Assembly: GCA_030248215.1 (NCBI GenBank)
Contig: JASANG010003593.1
Location: 1 to 64,000 of the forward strand
DNA: 64,000 nt
Direction: 5' to 3'
DNA from: Enoplolaimus lenunculus
Lineage: Eukaryota; Nematoda; Enoplea; Enoplida; Thoracostomopsidae
In this document: one piece after another, positions 1 through 12,100 of the stretch
Numbering within the stretch: position 1 is the stretch's first letter
Layout: each line of letters begins with the position of its first letter
Program-made: the position numbers and the translations under genes
The notes under the pieces: generated by a model
The model's input: the letters and a program-made list of their open reading frames with translations, nothing else
Told to the model about the DNA's origin: nothing
Database searches by the model: none

Positions 1-129
1 AGCGTTAAGAAGCTATCACGCGTGTTGTAGAACTACGCGATAGCAATAACCCGGAGTACAAAGGTATACTCTTGCATTTATTTTTGCTGTGATGGCGGTA
101 CAGCTTCCAGCCTATGTTTTTGCTACGCC

Positions 130-490
130 GGTCAAATTAGCCGGATCGAGCCGGAGGTGAAAAATCGGAGCGTGAGCCTGAGGTCAACGAAATTGCCGCA
201 GCCGCAGGTGGGGCGAAATTAGGTAGGAAAATGATGGGTAATTATTTAAGATTTTAGCCAATATCTACAATAAAGTTGTTTGGTTTTATGCTAATTTTTT
301 GCGGAAATTCAGAACTTTCCTTCAAATCGTGGCAGAAGTGAAACGAAACTCGCTAAACAGATAAATTTTGCAAAATTATGCAAAATTTTACTGCCGAAAT
401 TGCCGGAACTTTCGGCAAAAAATCTACCGGAGCCGGAGGTCGATTTTCTGTCGGATCCGGAACCGTAGGCAAATCTCAGGTTGTACCCTG
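130..490. mobile_element. hAT-type MITE, family C (degenerate)
   Basis: This stretch is the inverted equivalent of the element at 58357-58652. The shared order is GCCGGAGGTG, TCGGAG, GAGGTCAACGAAA, then a GCGAAATTA block. The right end is TTGTACCCTG (490), a decayed form of the CACCCTG terminus. The left end is unclear. Confidence 0.5.
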
Positions 491-608
491 AATTCGAGTC
501 GCTTGAGTCGCATGTTTGACTCTGGCTGTTAGTACAATTTGATTCAGTTTGTGTAGTCCCGTAGTGCCTATTCTATTTTGGAGAGTTTTATTATGACTCG
601 CCATGATT
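491..608. mobile_element. fragment of TA-flanked fold-back MITE, family E
   Basis: Shares TTTGTGTAGTCCcG, GCCTATTCT.TTTTGGAGAG and GACTCGCCAT with the intact copy at 60886-61083. One arm is missing. Confidence 0.5.
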
Positions 609-641
609 TGCATTGTATAAACAATAAACATATTTCAAAAC

Positions 642-956
642 CAGGGTGCAACCGTAATTCCGGTTCCGCTAGGAAAATCTGGTATTTTTCGCTATCCGAT
701 TCCGGTTATAAATTACGGTCTTTTTTCACTGGAATTTTCCGGTATTTTTGGTATTGAAAATTTTTCTCATTTTTGCAAATTTAAGAAAAATTGACATATT
801 TATTCTAACTTTATGTCTCTGGATTGTTCGTTCGTGTATTGCCGAAATTTTCAATTTGTGCTATACTCCATATCATATGTTTCCACCTACTGCATTTATT
901 TCAGGATTTTAACATTCGGTATGGTGTGTTTACAACTTTAAAGCGATAAAATAGCG
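642..956. mobile_element. hAT-type MITE, family B, interrupted at its right side
   Basis: Starts CAGGGTGCAACCG and follows the reverse complement of the copy at 9745-10200 through GGTATTTTTCGCTATC, ATACTCC and TGTGTTTACAAC to GCGATAAAA. It then stops at a TTAA where the TTAA-flanked MITE cluster begins. The missing half suggests insertion of that cluster followed by loss. Confidence 0.6.
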
Positions 957-960
957 TTAA

Positions 961-2048
961 AAGCCACTATCACATGAATACTTTCTATTTCCCTGAGACC
1001 TACTTTATGCAAAAATTCGAACTCCAGTGACTGGAGTGGGAGGCGTATACCATCACCACTCAGCTATAGGAGCTGGACGCTCGAGCCCGAGGGGACTCTC
1101 ACGTCTTGTGGTGATTTAGTACTATTTATACGTGTTGCAATTTTTAAAGATAGTACACTGAAAATTTTTCGCTTAACCCTTTATCACATGAATATTTTTT
1201 ATTTCCCCTGAGACCTACTTTTATGCTAGGATTCGAACTCCAGTGACTGGAGTGGGAGGCGTATACCATCACTACTCAAAATTGACTCGCTGCGAAATAG
1301 GCTTTTCCGGACTACACAAACCGAGTCACAGTCGACTCCGCTAGAGTCAAATTCGGCTTATCCAAGTCGCTCAGTGAGTTCAATTTGACTCTGGCGGAAT
1401 CGAATTTTGACTCAGTTTGTGTAGTCCGGAAAAGCCTATTTCGAGGAGAGTCAATTTGACTCACCATTTTTGCTGTGTAGCTTCAGCAGAGGTTTAACCC
1501 TTCATCACATGAATATGTTCTATTTCCGCTCAGACCTACTTTTATGCTAGGATTCGAACTCCAGTGACTGGAGTGGGAGGCGTATACCATCGCCACTCAG
1601 CTATAGGAGCTTGACGCTCGAGCCCGAGGTGGCTCTAACGTCTTGTGGTGATTTAGTACTGTGTATACGCGTTGCAATTGTTAAACACGGTGCGATATAT
1701 ATTATTTAACGTATATACACTGCGCTGAGTTGCCTATAGGCAACTCAATGTAAGAAGGGGTTATAGATAGTGAACTGAAAATTTAACCCGTTCTCACATG
1801 AATATTTTCTATTCCCCTGAGACCTTCTTTTATGCTAGGATTCGAACTACAGTGATTGGAGTAGGAGGCGTATACCATCATCACTCAGATATAGGAGCTT
1901 CACGCTCAAACCCGACAGGGCTTTCACGTCTTATGGTGATCTATTACTACGTTTACGTGTTGCAATTGTTAAACACTGTGCGATATATATTATTTAACGT
2001 ATGTACACTGCGCTGAGTTGCCTATGTGCAACTCAATGTGAGAAGGGG
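961..2048 (+). mobile_element. tandem cluster of four piggyBac-type (TTAA) MITEs
   Basis: Four related copies share ATCACATGAATA, GATTCGAACTCCAGTGACTG, GAGTGGGAGGCGTATACCAT and CGTCTTGTGGTGATTTAGTA. They are about 961-1142 (shortened), 1177-1279 (cut by another element), 1498-1760 and 1787-2048. The last copy is complete: TTAA, then CCCGTTCTCACAT, ending ATGTGAGAAGGGG, then TTAA (2049-2052). TTAA targets and CCC/GGG ends are typical of piggyBac. Shared linker sequence between copies (AGATAGTxxACTGAAAATTT) points to tandem amplification rather than four separate insertions. Confidence 0.75.
1280..1477. mobile_element. fold-back MITE, family E, inserted in a TTAA-type copy
   Basis: Two inverted arms carry AATAGGCTTTTCCGGACTAC and its complement GTAGTCCGGAAAAGCCTATT. 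The right end TTTTTGCTGTG is followed by TA. The element interrupts the second copy of the TTAA-flanked cluster, so it is younger than that copy. Confidence 0.7.
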
Positions 2049-2495
2049 TTAAAGGTTTTAGGCTAGGCTATGTGTTCATTTTCAAAACCTAAAAGGATCA
2101 GCATAGGGCCTATAAAATCTATTGTAATTTTGTAATAGCACTTGAAATATTCTTCACCTTGGTTATTTAAATAGTGTCGTGCTTACTTTATTTTGGTTTA
2201 AATTTGGCATCAGAAGATATACCGACATCTGGCTTCTATATTTTCACATAAAATGACTATCGGAAAATGAGATTTTAGAATTAGCAATTTCGAATGAGGA
2301 AATGAAGTTATTTTTATAAATGACTTATCATGAAGTACATAGCTAGGGAATTGCTTGAAAAGCTGTTCAGCATTAAGAGATGGTTTTTAGAGGACTTTCC
2401 CCATTTTCTCAAAAGACATCGTCCCCTGACCCTCACACCTTTTTATGGGATCATACCGTGGCTGTATGCTTTAGCAGGCTTATCGTGGTCACCAT

Positions 2496-2892
2496 GAGGG
2501 TGCAACCGGAACTCCGATTCTGATCAGAATTTCGATTCCGATTCCAATTGCAAATCAATCTGAATCGGAATTTGATCAATTTAATTTTAGGCCTACTCGT
2601 TGCGATATGTTGCATAAAAATTCTGCATCATTTATTTATTGTATTGTTTTCGGTGTGTTTATCAATAATTGATTGTACGTAGTTCAGCTTTACAGAACCA
2701 AAAAATGATTGGCAATTTGTTAATGCGACGTTTTTGAGACCTGTTGACAGCCAACAGACCCCTAATATACTTGTTTATAAAAATTACTGATATAGTAACA
2801 AAATTTGTAGTTTCGATTTCGCTTCCAATTCTGATTCCGGTATAAATTTGCTGTTCCGATTTCGGTATAATCCAGTTCCGCTCTGCACCCTG
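2496..2892. mobile_element. hAT-type MITE, family D, exact 8-bp duplication
   Basis: Left end GAGGGTGCAACCGGA, right end TCTGCACCCTG. The flanks GTCACCAT (2488-2495 and 2893-2900) are identical, an 8-bp target duplication as made by hAT transposases. The core GATTGTACGTAGTTCAGCTT and CCAAAAAATGATTGGCAATT recurs in the other D copies. No coding capacity. Confidence 0.85.
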
Positions 2893-2947
2893 GTCACCAT
2901 GTTAGGTTGTGTGATCTTTATGTTAGTGCGAAGTAGTGGAAAAAATT

Positions 2948-3020
2948 GACCACGGATGGATTCGAACCAGCGACCTTTGGCTAACGCCGCCAACGCTCTT
3001 ACCAACTGAGCTCTTGCGGT
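2948..3020 (-). tRNA. degenerate tRNA-like sequence
   Basis: The minus strand reads as a 73-nt tRNA outline. It has a D arm GCTC/GAGC inside an A-box-like GAGCTCAGTTGG, a perfect anticodon stem TTGGC/GCCAA, and a T loop TTCGAAT in a B-box GGTTCGAATCC. Only about five of seven acceptor pairs form, the T stem has one mismatch, and the seven-base anticodon loop GGCGTTA lacks U33. It is therefore more likely a tRNA pseudogene or a tRNA-derived repeat than a working gene. Read literally, the anticodon would be CGT (Thr). Confidence 0.4.
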
Positions 3021-3121
3021 AATGCTTCAACTACTAGTGCTAGCTAATATGCTTTGTTCACTAGTTTACTACGGTGTGCACTGTGTTGACTTATTTATGT
3101 GTGTGATATATATGTGTTTGG

Positions 3122-3516
3122 CAGGGTTCAACCGGAATTACAATTTACCGGAACCGGAACCGGAACCGGAATTTGAAAATTTTACCAACCGGAACCGGAA
3201 AGTGAACAATGCATTTCACCAAAAATTTCATTTTAATCTTATTTTTTGCTCTATTATTTGTGAAATAACCTTAGTCGAACATAGATATTTATTTTATTTG
3301 TTGTATTTTAGATTTTCGTCGTCGACTGAAGTGATATCCACCATCAATGGCTTATATTCAGAATACAAGTGGCTTTCTAAAGAGATTCTTAAAGATTAGC
3401 AAAGTTAAAAAAACGGCCAAATTATAACACCGGAATTTTTAAATCCGGTAAAAATTTACCGGAACCGGAAGGTGAAAAAATGCCGGAACCGGAACCGGAA
3501 TTCCGGTTGCACCCTG
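3122..3516. mobile_element. hAT-type MITE, family A
   Basis: Ends CAGGGTTCAACCGGAATT and AATTCCGGTTGCACCCTG, with CCGGAACCGG repeats inside both ends. Flanks share TGTTTGG. Very similar to 28492-28884 in the same orientation and to 14429-14817 inverted. Confidence 0.85.
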
Positions 3517-4025
3517 TGTTTGGGTATTCCATCGTGCAATAACCGACATGTACATATATAAATTCTCAATATTGAGAGGATATTTTTAAACATTCGGAAC
3601 CCCCAACTGTCGAATAAGAATCGTTTAGCCATCACTGCTCGCGTTCAGTTGACCGACACCGTTCCCCATGTAACTACAGAATGATTCATTTTGACAGCTT
3701 TCGTTGTAATTCTTTTCATGTGATTGTGGGGGTCGTATACTTGGTTTGAAGCGGCTCGAACACTGCTAGATTTATGGGGGGCCACCCAACAAGAATCAAA
3801 ATCAGATTTCTTGAGTACTTTTGTCATGTCTTCGAAGAAGTTTGTGCTACCAATTATTGTATTGTTAGTATGCTTCTGATTGTATTGTGCATGTACGTAT
3901 GTACGTGAGTAATAAAAGTTGAAATCTGATAATGACAAACCAGCGTACAGTTTTGTTTGTATATATCATACTAGATGTTATTCAAACCGAGCGGTCTATA
4001 CGTGCTTAATTAATTTTTATTTTCG

Positions 4026-4061
4026 TGTTTTTGGTATTCGTAGCGCCAAAGCGCTACAATT
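4026..4061 (+). promoter_or_regulatory. acceptor-like site and short leader before the LARP1 start codon
   Basis: A T-rich run ending in TTCGTAG (acceptor AG at 4042-4043) lies 18 nt before the ATG. The TAG is also an in-frame stop, so translation should begin at 4062. The site could join a 5' UTR exon or, if the organism trans-splices, a spliced leader. The sequence alone cannot decide. Confidence 0.4.
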
Positions 4062-6889
4062 ATGTCTGCGGAGGTAGCTCGGCAGACGGATAAGCAAAAA
4101 TCAGACGAGTAAGTGAAAAACATATATATATATATATGTATGTTTTTGCTTATATTGTATTTAAACTGCAGGGATGGGGTATTTAAACTGCAGGGATGGG
4201 CGATCTTGGTTACACACCTAGATCTGGCTACTGAGCTTGGTCATGAAAAGTCTCGGTTTCCTTTCAAAAAATAGAATTTTGGGTAACCACAGGGTCATTA
4301 TCTTTCTGAAATAGCTGTATAACCAGGTAGCGGTGCTCCAAAATCGTTCGGTAGAACTTCCGGGCCAAAACTGCGATCTAAATAAATTTTTGTGATTGGT
4401 TATCGTTTTTTCACCTCTTTAGTCTCGGTTTGCAAACAGCCGAGATTGAAAAAAGCGAGGCCGAGACCGCCCATTCCTGCCCTGTAGGATATATCGCATG
4501 CCAGATACGGATATCAGTTTTTGCCGGATATTAAGCCGGAACCAGATATCGGGTTACACCATGCGCCCACAGCGGTTTAGCATATATATACGTACGTGTA
4601 TATTGCAATGGTTACTTATTTGACATAAAGCCGCATGTTATTTTTGACTGAGCCGAATACCCGCTCACAACCTGATATACCTACACAACGTAGTGCAAAG
4701 CGAAACTGTATTATACCGAAGTCGAAATCGGAACAGAAATTTTTTCCGGAAGCGGAATTGGAACTACAAATTTTGTGACAACGGGTGATTTGAATTGAAA
4801 AGTATAATATTGGTTTAGGGTGTATGATGGATGGCAACAATTCTCAAAAACGTCGCATGACCAAATTGCAATCAGTTTTGGTTCTTTAAACCTAAACTAC
4901 AAACAATTATTGTTAAGTTAACTCATCAAAAACTAATAGATTAATGACGCAGAATTTTTATGGAACAGATTACAAGTATGCCTAAAATTAAAATGTCAAA
5001 TTTCCGATTCCGATTGATTGTGTTGTCGGGATCGGTAGCGGAATTCTGATTTCACACTGCTACGCATCCTTTTAGATATATACACAGACATACGTGTCAA
5101 ATATGTGAGAGTCTCATTTTATTACTATATAGGTATACTGTATATTTACTGTTTTAGATCCGCTTCTGATTCTGTTGGTGCTGAGAATTTGTCTGGTGAC
5201 GCTAGTGTAAAAGTTGGCGATAATTCAGGTGTATCCGAAAGCAAATCTCCGGTTGTGCCGACTCAGCCGTCGCCGTTGGCTGATCGTTCAGTCAATCAAA
5301 AGCATTCAAATAATGCATTATTTGAATCAGTCTCTCCAGGTTCTTCTGCGGCAGTGGTACTAAAGCCAGCACCGTTGCCATCGGTGAATCCATGGTTTGC
5401 TAAACGGCCTGCTGCTGTCACAGCTTCAACTTCGGCAACTGATACCGCACCTACTACTACTACTACTATTGCTACCAGCAAACGAGCAGAGGTTTCAAAA
5501 AGTAGGTATTTTGCTAAACTCTGGACTGGCGGTTTATGTGTTTTTATCAATGGCTTATTGTATTTGTTGAAGCTGTAAAGACAAATGTAACACCGAATGA
5601 TATGACATCAAGAACTAGACGCGAATTTTTTCTTGGTATATATATTTGAAGTACGTAACTTTCAGTTGAGTAACACGAGTCTGGACACGGTTGTGAATCC
5701 GATACTGTTTTAGTTCTATGGAGCTCTTAGCTAATGCCTTTTCAGCTCATGCTCACTTGTTTGTGTTTTGTTTTATACACGTACGTACGCACTTCGGCTT
5801 TCCCGATCAATTTTTCCTGAGCTGAGAAAAACGTATATATATAAATAATACATATGTGATACAAGATCTGGTAAGTGAATTTTAATTGTATAGTTTTAAA
5901 ATTAAAGTATACCAACGTATTGAGGTTGAATTTTCGAGTTACATATACTATTTTTTGTTTCAGCAGCGGAACCGGAACCTGCTTCAGGCAGAATGGTAAG
6001 TGTTTTGATTCATACTGGCATGTGAGCTTTACTAAAAAATTTTGTCATAAAATTTGAGTATATCTTCACCACGCATGCATATGGAACATTGGGTATATAT
6101 TATTTATATACTTCGGATTAGAGTAATTTAAATGAATTCATTGCATTTTTTGCCGAATCCGATTGTCCGAAATGCAAACTTTGACTGTGAAAACTCCATT
6201 CACTTTCACAAAACTGCTGCATAATGTTACAGCTATATACAGTCGTGTAACATGTTGGCTTAAGCCTAATCTGCTCGTGCAGGCAATATAGGAACAAGTA
6301 GATTTTGGAACCTCAAAATCCGAATTTATTGAAATGTGGATTGTCGTTCGAACAAGCGGTAATTCAAAGCAGATAAAAATATTCAAAAGTTTTGTTAAAT
6401 CTTATTTTATTTTCGGTTCAGACTCGGTAGGTTGGGTCTCGGTCTCGCTTTCTTGACCGAGACCGCCAATCCTTGAACAGAAGCGGATCCAAAACGTAAA
6501 TTTTTGCAAAATTGGAACTTTTTTGCCATTCTGGCGTGTGTAGCCTACATTGTTCCAGTGAGCATTAATTTTTGCCGGAACAGGAATTGAATTTTTGCAC
6601 ACACCTTAAAAACGGCCATTGTCATTCTGTATTATTTTTGCTATATAATTTATTGTGCACGGACGGAATCTATTCTGTTTTAAACGTACTCTTATTCAAA
6701 AGTATTAATTTCTATACGGACCGGACTTTGCAAAAAATGGATTATTGTTTTTGTTCGCGTTCCGGTACTGCAAAATCACTGTTAAGTTTAAATGGTAACA
6801 AGTATGTAACTCGCGAATCTCAGCTTCATTTAGTATTGTTTCTGTTTTAGGAAGAACAGTCTGAAGTTTGGCCTTCACTTGGTAAACAG
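4062..6889 (+). CDS. LARP1: LARP1 exons 1-4: N-terminal region
   Basis: Exon 1 encodes [16 protein letters not shown] across the junction. Exon 2 (5158-5501) is Ser/Pro/Thr-rich and carries a VNPWFAKRP stretch near residue 93 that resembles the VNPWTK motif of vertebrate LARP1. Exon 3 is a 32-nt micro-exon (5964-5995) and exon 4 a 39-nt micro-exon (6851-6889) encoding [13 protein letters not shown]. That last peptide resembles the W-P-x-x-G peptide N-terminal to the basic region in animal LARP1. The micro-exons rest on strong splice sites (tttcag/GTAAGT and ttttag/GTAAGC) and exact phase agreement with their neighbours. The large exon 5 follows after a 6.4-kb intron. Confidence 0.82.
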
Positions 6890-9084
6890 GTAAGCGTGAA
6901 GGGATGGAGAAACATAAGTACGTACATACCCTACCGACGAACAAAAACTTTTATTGCCATCTGTCACCGCGGTGCAAAGCGAAACTGGATTATATCGGAA
7001 TCGGAACAGCAAATGTATATGGGAAGCGGAATCGGAACAAGCAAATTTCTGACTGTACGGATAATGTGTATTGACAAATATAATGTTGATATAGAGTGTC
7101 TGTTAACTGGCAACAATTTTCAAAGACGTCGTATTTACAAAACGGCAATCATTTTTGGTTCTGTACAGCCAAACATTACAATCAATTATTGATAAAGTTA
7201 ACTCATCGAAAACAAATTAATAGATAAATGATGCACAATTTTTATGCAACATATCACCAGTAGAAATAAAATCAAAATGCCAAGTTTCGTCACATATGTC
7301 AGTATTTAGTTCTGCTGATATGTAAGTTTTATATTTCAGTAGTTGGTACACAGTTCTGAAATTGCTCATTGGAGCTCTAATTTACTCATTTTGCAACCTG
7401 ATGTTAAAATATATACAGTAATCGGAGCCAGATGGTAAAATTTCTAAATGAACAAGAAACAAAATTTTGGCCAACCACTTATCGCATTATACGTATATAT
7501 ATTTATTATTTATATATATTTTTTTCGATAACGTTCCACGTTAAGTTGTTAGACCGGATATTGCAAACTGAGCTGGATGTCGATTTTTTGCCGGATATTA
7601 AACCGGAACCAGATATATATGTGGTCGCAGTTTGCTGTAGGTGTGCGCAATTTTAGACTACAAGTTTTGTTTGACCTATCTACATTTCAAACCACTGACC
7701 AGAGATAGGTGTCAGATTTAATTAGTTGTGAATAGGCTGTTGAGTAAGCGATTTACCGGTATGTATGTTTCCTTCCTATTAAGTTTTACGCTTGCTTGAT
7801 AGTGTACACGTATTAGTACGTAATGGAACCGCATATATATTATATATATTTATATATACATATATATTTATATATACACACATATATATACGATTTTTTA
7901 GTAAGCACATGTGTAGTTAAATTTTAATTTTAAAATTTTCAAGGTTGCAACAATGAGCGTGACATGCTTTTAGGCAAAAATGAAAAACATCATTTCGAAT
8001 TTGTAATTTGGTTATGTAATATATATATGCGTAAGTATATTTCACAATCCTTAAGCCCCGCCCATTGATTTTTTGGTTTGAACTTTTTTCACAAAAGCGT
8101 TTGTTGTATAACATTTGGCTGCTTTATGCTGGTGCACTTTTTAAGCGTTTATTACGAAGTTTTTTTACTTTCTATTATTGATGTTGTTTTTGTTTTATCA
8201 CACTGTGTTGCGCAGTTGTTTTTTTACTGTTTTTACATAGTTTGCTATTGCCATTTAAACAATTATTATCGTAAGTTCAACCATAATGATGCTATTTTGA
8301 AGTTGACATGCAAAGTTTATAGCTGTTGCTTTTGAATCAGTAATCGCTATGAAATTTGAAGAGTATTTGCCGTTTTACGCAACACACATTTATGCCAACA
8401 CTTGGACCACGATTGCTTTTGGGAAAATTTTTAGTGTTTGCACAGTCCCGCTAGCAAGACAACGGATAGAGGCGCCAAGCATGAATGGGTGGTTTCGGCA
8501 AATCTCGGGATTTGGCTGGTCTCGGTTTCGCTTTTCTTGAGTCTCGGTGGTTTACAAATCGAGACTGAAAGAGGTGAAAAAGCGAGAAACAATTGCGATT
8601 AGCTGAGCTAGGTTGAGTTGATGATGAAAGGACACAACAATGTTTTGCTCGTATTTTAGACTAAATGTAACATGTGTGAACCATAAAAAGTTGGGTATAT
8701 ACCTACATACTTGTTTACTTCATTCAACACTATGACGGTATTAATAAAGTGTCAAGTTCCGGCAAAGTGATTAACCGCGTTGCGTTGCCATTTGTACGTA
8801 TACCACAGTTGTTTAAAGACTGTAGTGCTGCGAAATTTTGCATTCTTACTGCATCATATTGTTGTATACATCATGTACACAAAAATTTTACATGAAATAA
8901 GCGTTTGATGCATGTTGCATGCTACATATAAATAAATAAATAAACAAACAAACAAGTACTTTTATTTATTTATTTATTAATTTATTTAAATACATATCGA
9001 CGGGCAAATTGCCAGATTAACAATTGAATGGAAAATAATTGGAATCGCAGCAAACAGCTTTTGTTGGCGAGTCACAAAATATAA

Positions 9085-9144
<60 letters not shown>

Positions 9145-12100
9145 CTATATCTATTTGTACTGTGCTATACTGTGTTTAACCTGCGAAGAGTTTGTGAACA
9201 AGTGACTTTGATGAAGTTTGTTTTGGTGTTTTATACTGGTAAGCGCGGAAGTTTTGTGTGATTGGCCAAAATTCTGATTACAATTAGAACAAAACGAGTT
9301 CGGATTCCCACTACGCAATCAATCGGAATCGGAATATTTATTGACTTTTTGATTTAATTTTTTGATTTATTTTTAATCCTACTTGTTTTGATATGTTGCG
9401 TAAATATTCGGTCTAATAGGTACTTGATTGTACGTAGTCTCGCTTTACAGAACCAAAAAATTATCGCCAATTGGTTCAAGCGACAGTTTAATAAGTATTA
9501 TTAAATTAATTTGTACTACAAATGTTGCTGGTATTTTATGTTTAATTAATCTTTTTAAGTAGCGGCGTCCTTGAGAGAAAGTATTTGATGGTTCGATAAT
9601 AAATGTTGTGGTATTTTTTTACTTATTTGGCTAAGAAACGATTGCAAGGGTTTACATAAATTTACAAACTCGGTTTTATAGCGGAAAGGAAGCAAAACGT
9701 GACTACTTTGAATCCTAGTGAGTGCAGAACGAATTGTACGTATTAGGGTGCAAGCGGAATTGTAAAATACCGGAACCGGAACGTTAAAAAATACCAGGAG
9801 CCGCAGCCGGAAAACAAAAAAATATACACTTGTTGGCGAAAAATTCATGTTTAATGCTTTTTATCGCTTTTAATGTTGTAAACACACCAGTTACAATGCC
9901 AAACGCTTGAAACAAATGCAGTAACTCGGAAACGTATAATAAATACGTATATTACATTTGGAGTATGGCACAAATGTAAAATTTTGGCGATATATACACG
10001 CTCTGACAATTTCAGAAAAATAAGCTAGAATATGCTATTTTTTCTAAAATTTTCGAAACCGAAAATACCGAAAAATCCCGGTGAAAAATACCGGATTTTT
10101 TACCGGAACCTGATAGCGAAAAATACCGGATTTATTACCGGAAACAGATAGTGAAAAATACCGGATTTCCCTACCGGTACCGGAATTCCGGTTGCACCTG
10201 AAACAATGTTGTTAATACTAGACTTTTGTGAGAATAAAAATTATTAAGCGAAAACGAAGCTGGGAGTTTCGCTATGCTTTTTCTGTTGTGCGCTCGGGCG
10301 TTGAAAGATGGATGGCAGTCCGTCTGTTCGTTCAACTAGAATTTCAAGAACCGCTGAACCGATTTTGAAAGCGTATTTTTGTGTCAAAGCTTACGTACGT
10401 ATTATCCCGTGGTGTCAACATCGCATTGGGGTTTTCAAAATTCGCAAGCCGTTTTAACTACGTGATAACAGCAATAATTGGTTATTCCAAAATTAGAACT
10501 TTTTATACATTATTTCACTAATTATTAGTGCTAAGAAGTAAAATGATTTTGCGTGCGCTAAATCTTAATTTTTAACGTTTATAGATTGCCGAAAAATGAC
10601 CACTTAGCTACTAACTACATAATTTAGCACATTAGCTTAAGTGGTTAAGCTTAAATGACAACTTTTCTAAGAGATGTCGCTGATTACGTACGTATTTACT
10701 AAAATGTTTAAATCAATGATTTGTGAACGTCCAAAACTGATACAATAAGCTTTGTAGCATTTCGATTCGGCCAGAACAAAAAGTACTCGGGCCAAAATAA
10801 TACGTACGTTTGTACGATTATAAAGTTTGTAGTAGTGTTTATTTAGATTGATTAAAAAAATAAGCATATATCCGAGCTGCTTGGAGCAATTCATTTAGTT
10901 CCACTGCGCGGCTGATACCAAAGTATTAATGAAGTTGGTGATTTTGTTGAATTTAACATTCGGCTTCGAGGATCCGGCCGGCTGTTTTTGACAAAAATTG
11001 TAAACATAAGCTAACATTAGCTTCTTCCGTATAATACAGTGTTGCATCGTTCCGTTGTACGAACAGGGTGGCAAAAAAGATTCGGATTCGGCAAAAAAAA
11101 TTTTGGTTCGGATTTGGAATCGGAGTCGGTTGTGATCAAACCGAATCCAAAAGCAGAATACAACAACAATGGTCGGCAATATGGTTTTTTTTCATTTTTA
11201 AGCAATAAAAATTTTGAATAACTCGTTTGTTATGTAAAACAAAATTTTCTAGTTCAAGACCCAAATCTCAGAACTGACGTCGGGCAGGAAATATATTTAA
11301 ACGTTTACAAGTTATTTTTTCACCTTCTGGTTCCGGTTCAATTTTACCGTAATGAAAAATTGCGGTATTAAAGTTTGGTCGGTAGAAATTAAGATATTTG
11401 ACTAAAAAGTGACGGCAAAAATTAAGTAGACTTCATTCGAATAGTCTTGACACTTGCCAAAAATCAACCATCGAAGGTAAAATGCGCTTCTGTGGATTAC
11501 GAAAATCTAAAATACAGAAGATAAAGTGAAAACCTCTATCTCCGACTAGGGTTATTTCAGTAATAATATTACAAAAATATAAAGTAAATTTTTCGGTGGC
11601 ATGTATTTTTCGTTTTCCGGTTCCGGTAAATTGTAATTCCGGTTGCACCCTGCTTTTATAAACATATATATACGTATCGTTTATGCTTTGCTTTGTTACT
11701 TAAGTATATAATCATCAGCTGTTCAAACGTCATTATAATTTATGCTGTGTAGGTACGTACGTATATAATGGGTACATAGAGACTATAGAAAAATAGACTG
11801 ATATTTAATATTTGATATATATATATTGTAAGGAAATTTTCAATCTGGTAAAATTTTAAACCAGTTTCATAAGGTTTCGTTAGTAGTCATCTGCTTATGG
11901 TAGGGAATATGAAACATTGAATTATAATGTGAAGATAACTTGAAATTTTATAAAAAGGCAGTAAAAATACGCATTTTTTTAACTAAAGCAAGTATGACTT
12001 CGAATTGGTATAAATTAGCAAAAGCGAACGTGTGATCAATGAGTGAAATTAGGTTCATACTGATCGTTGTTGTACATATGCGGAGGCTTAGCTAACATTT

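Noticed and set aside
2784-3005. 73-codon open frame on the minus strand
   Set aside because: It reads through the tRNA-like sequence and a family D MITE end. WFESIRGQ is the usual translation of a tRNA T arm.
3022-3399. 125-codon open frame on the plus strand
   Set aside because: Mostly the family A MITE; the PEPEPEPE run is the translation of CCGGAA repeats.
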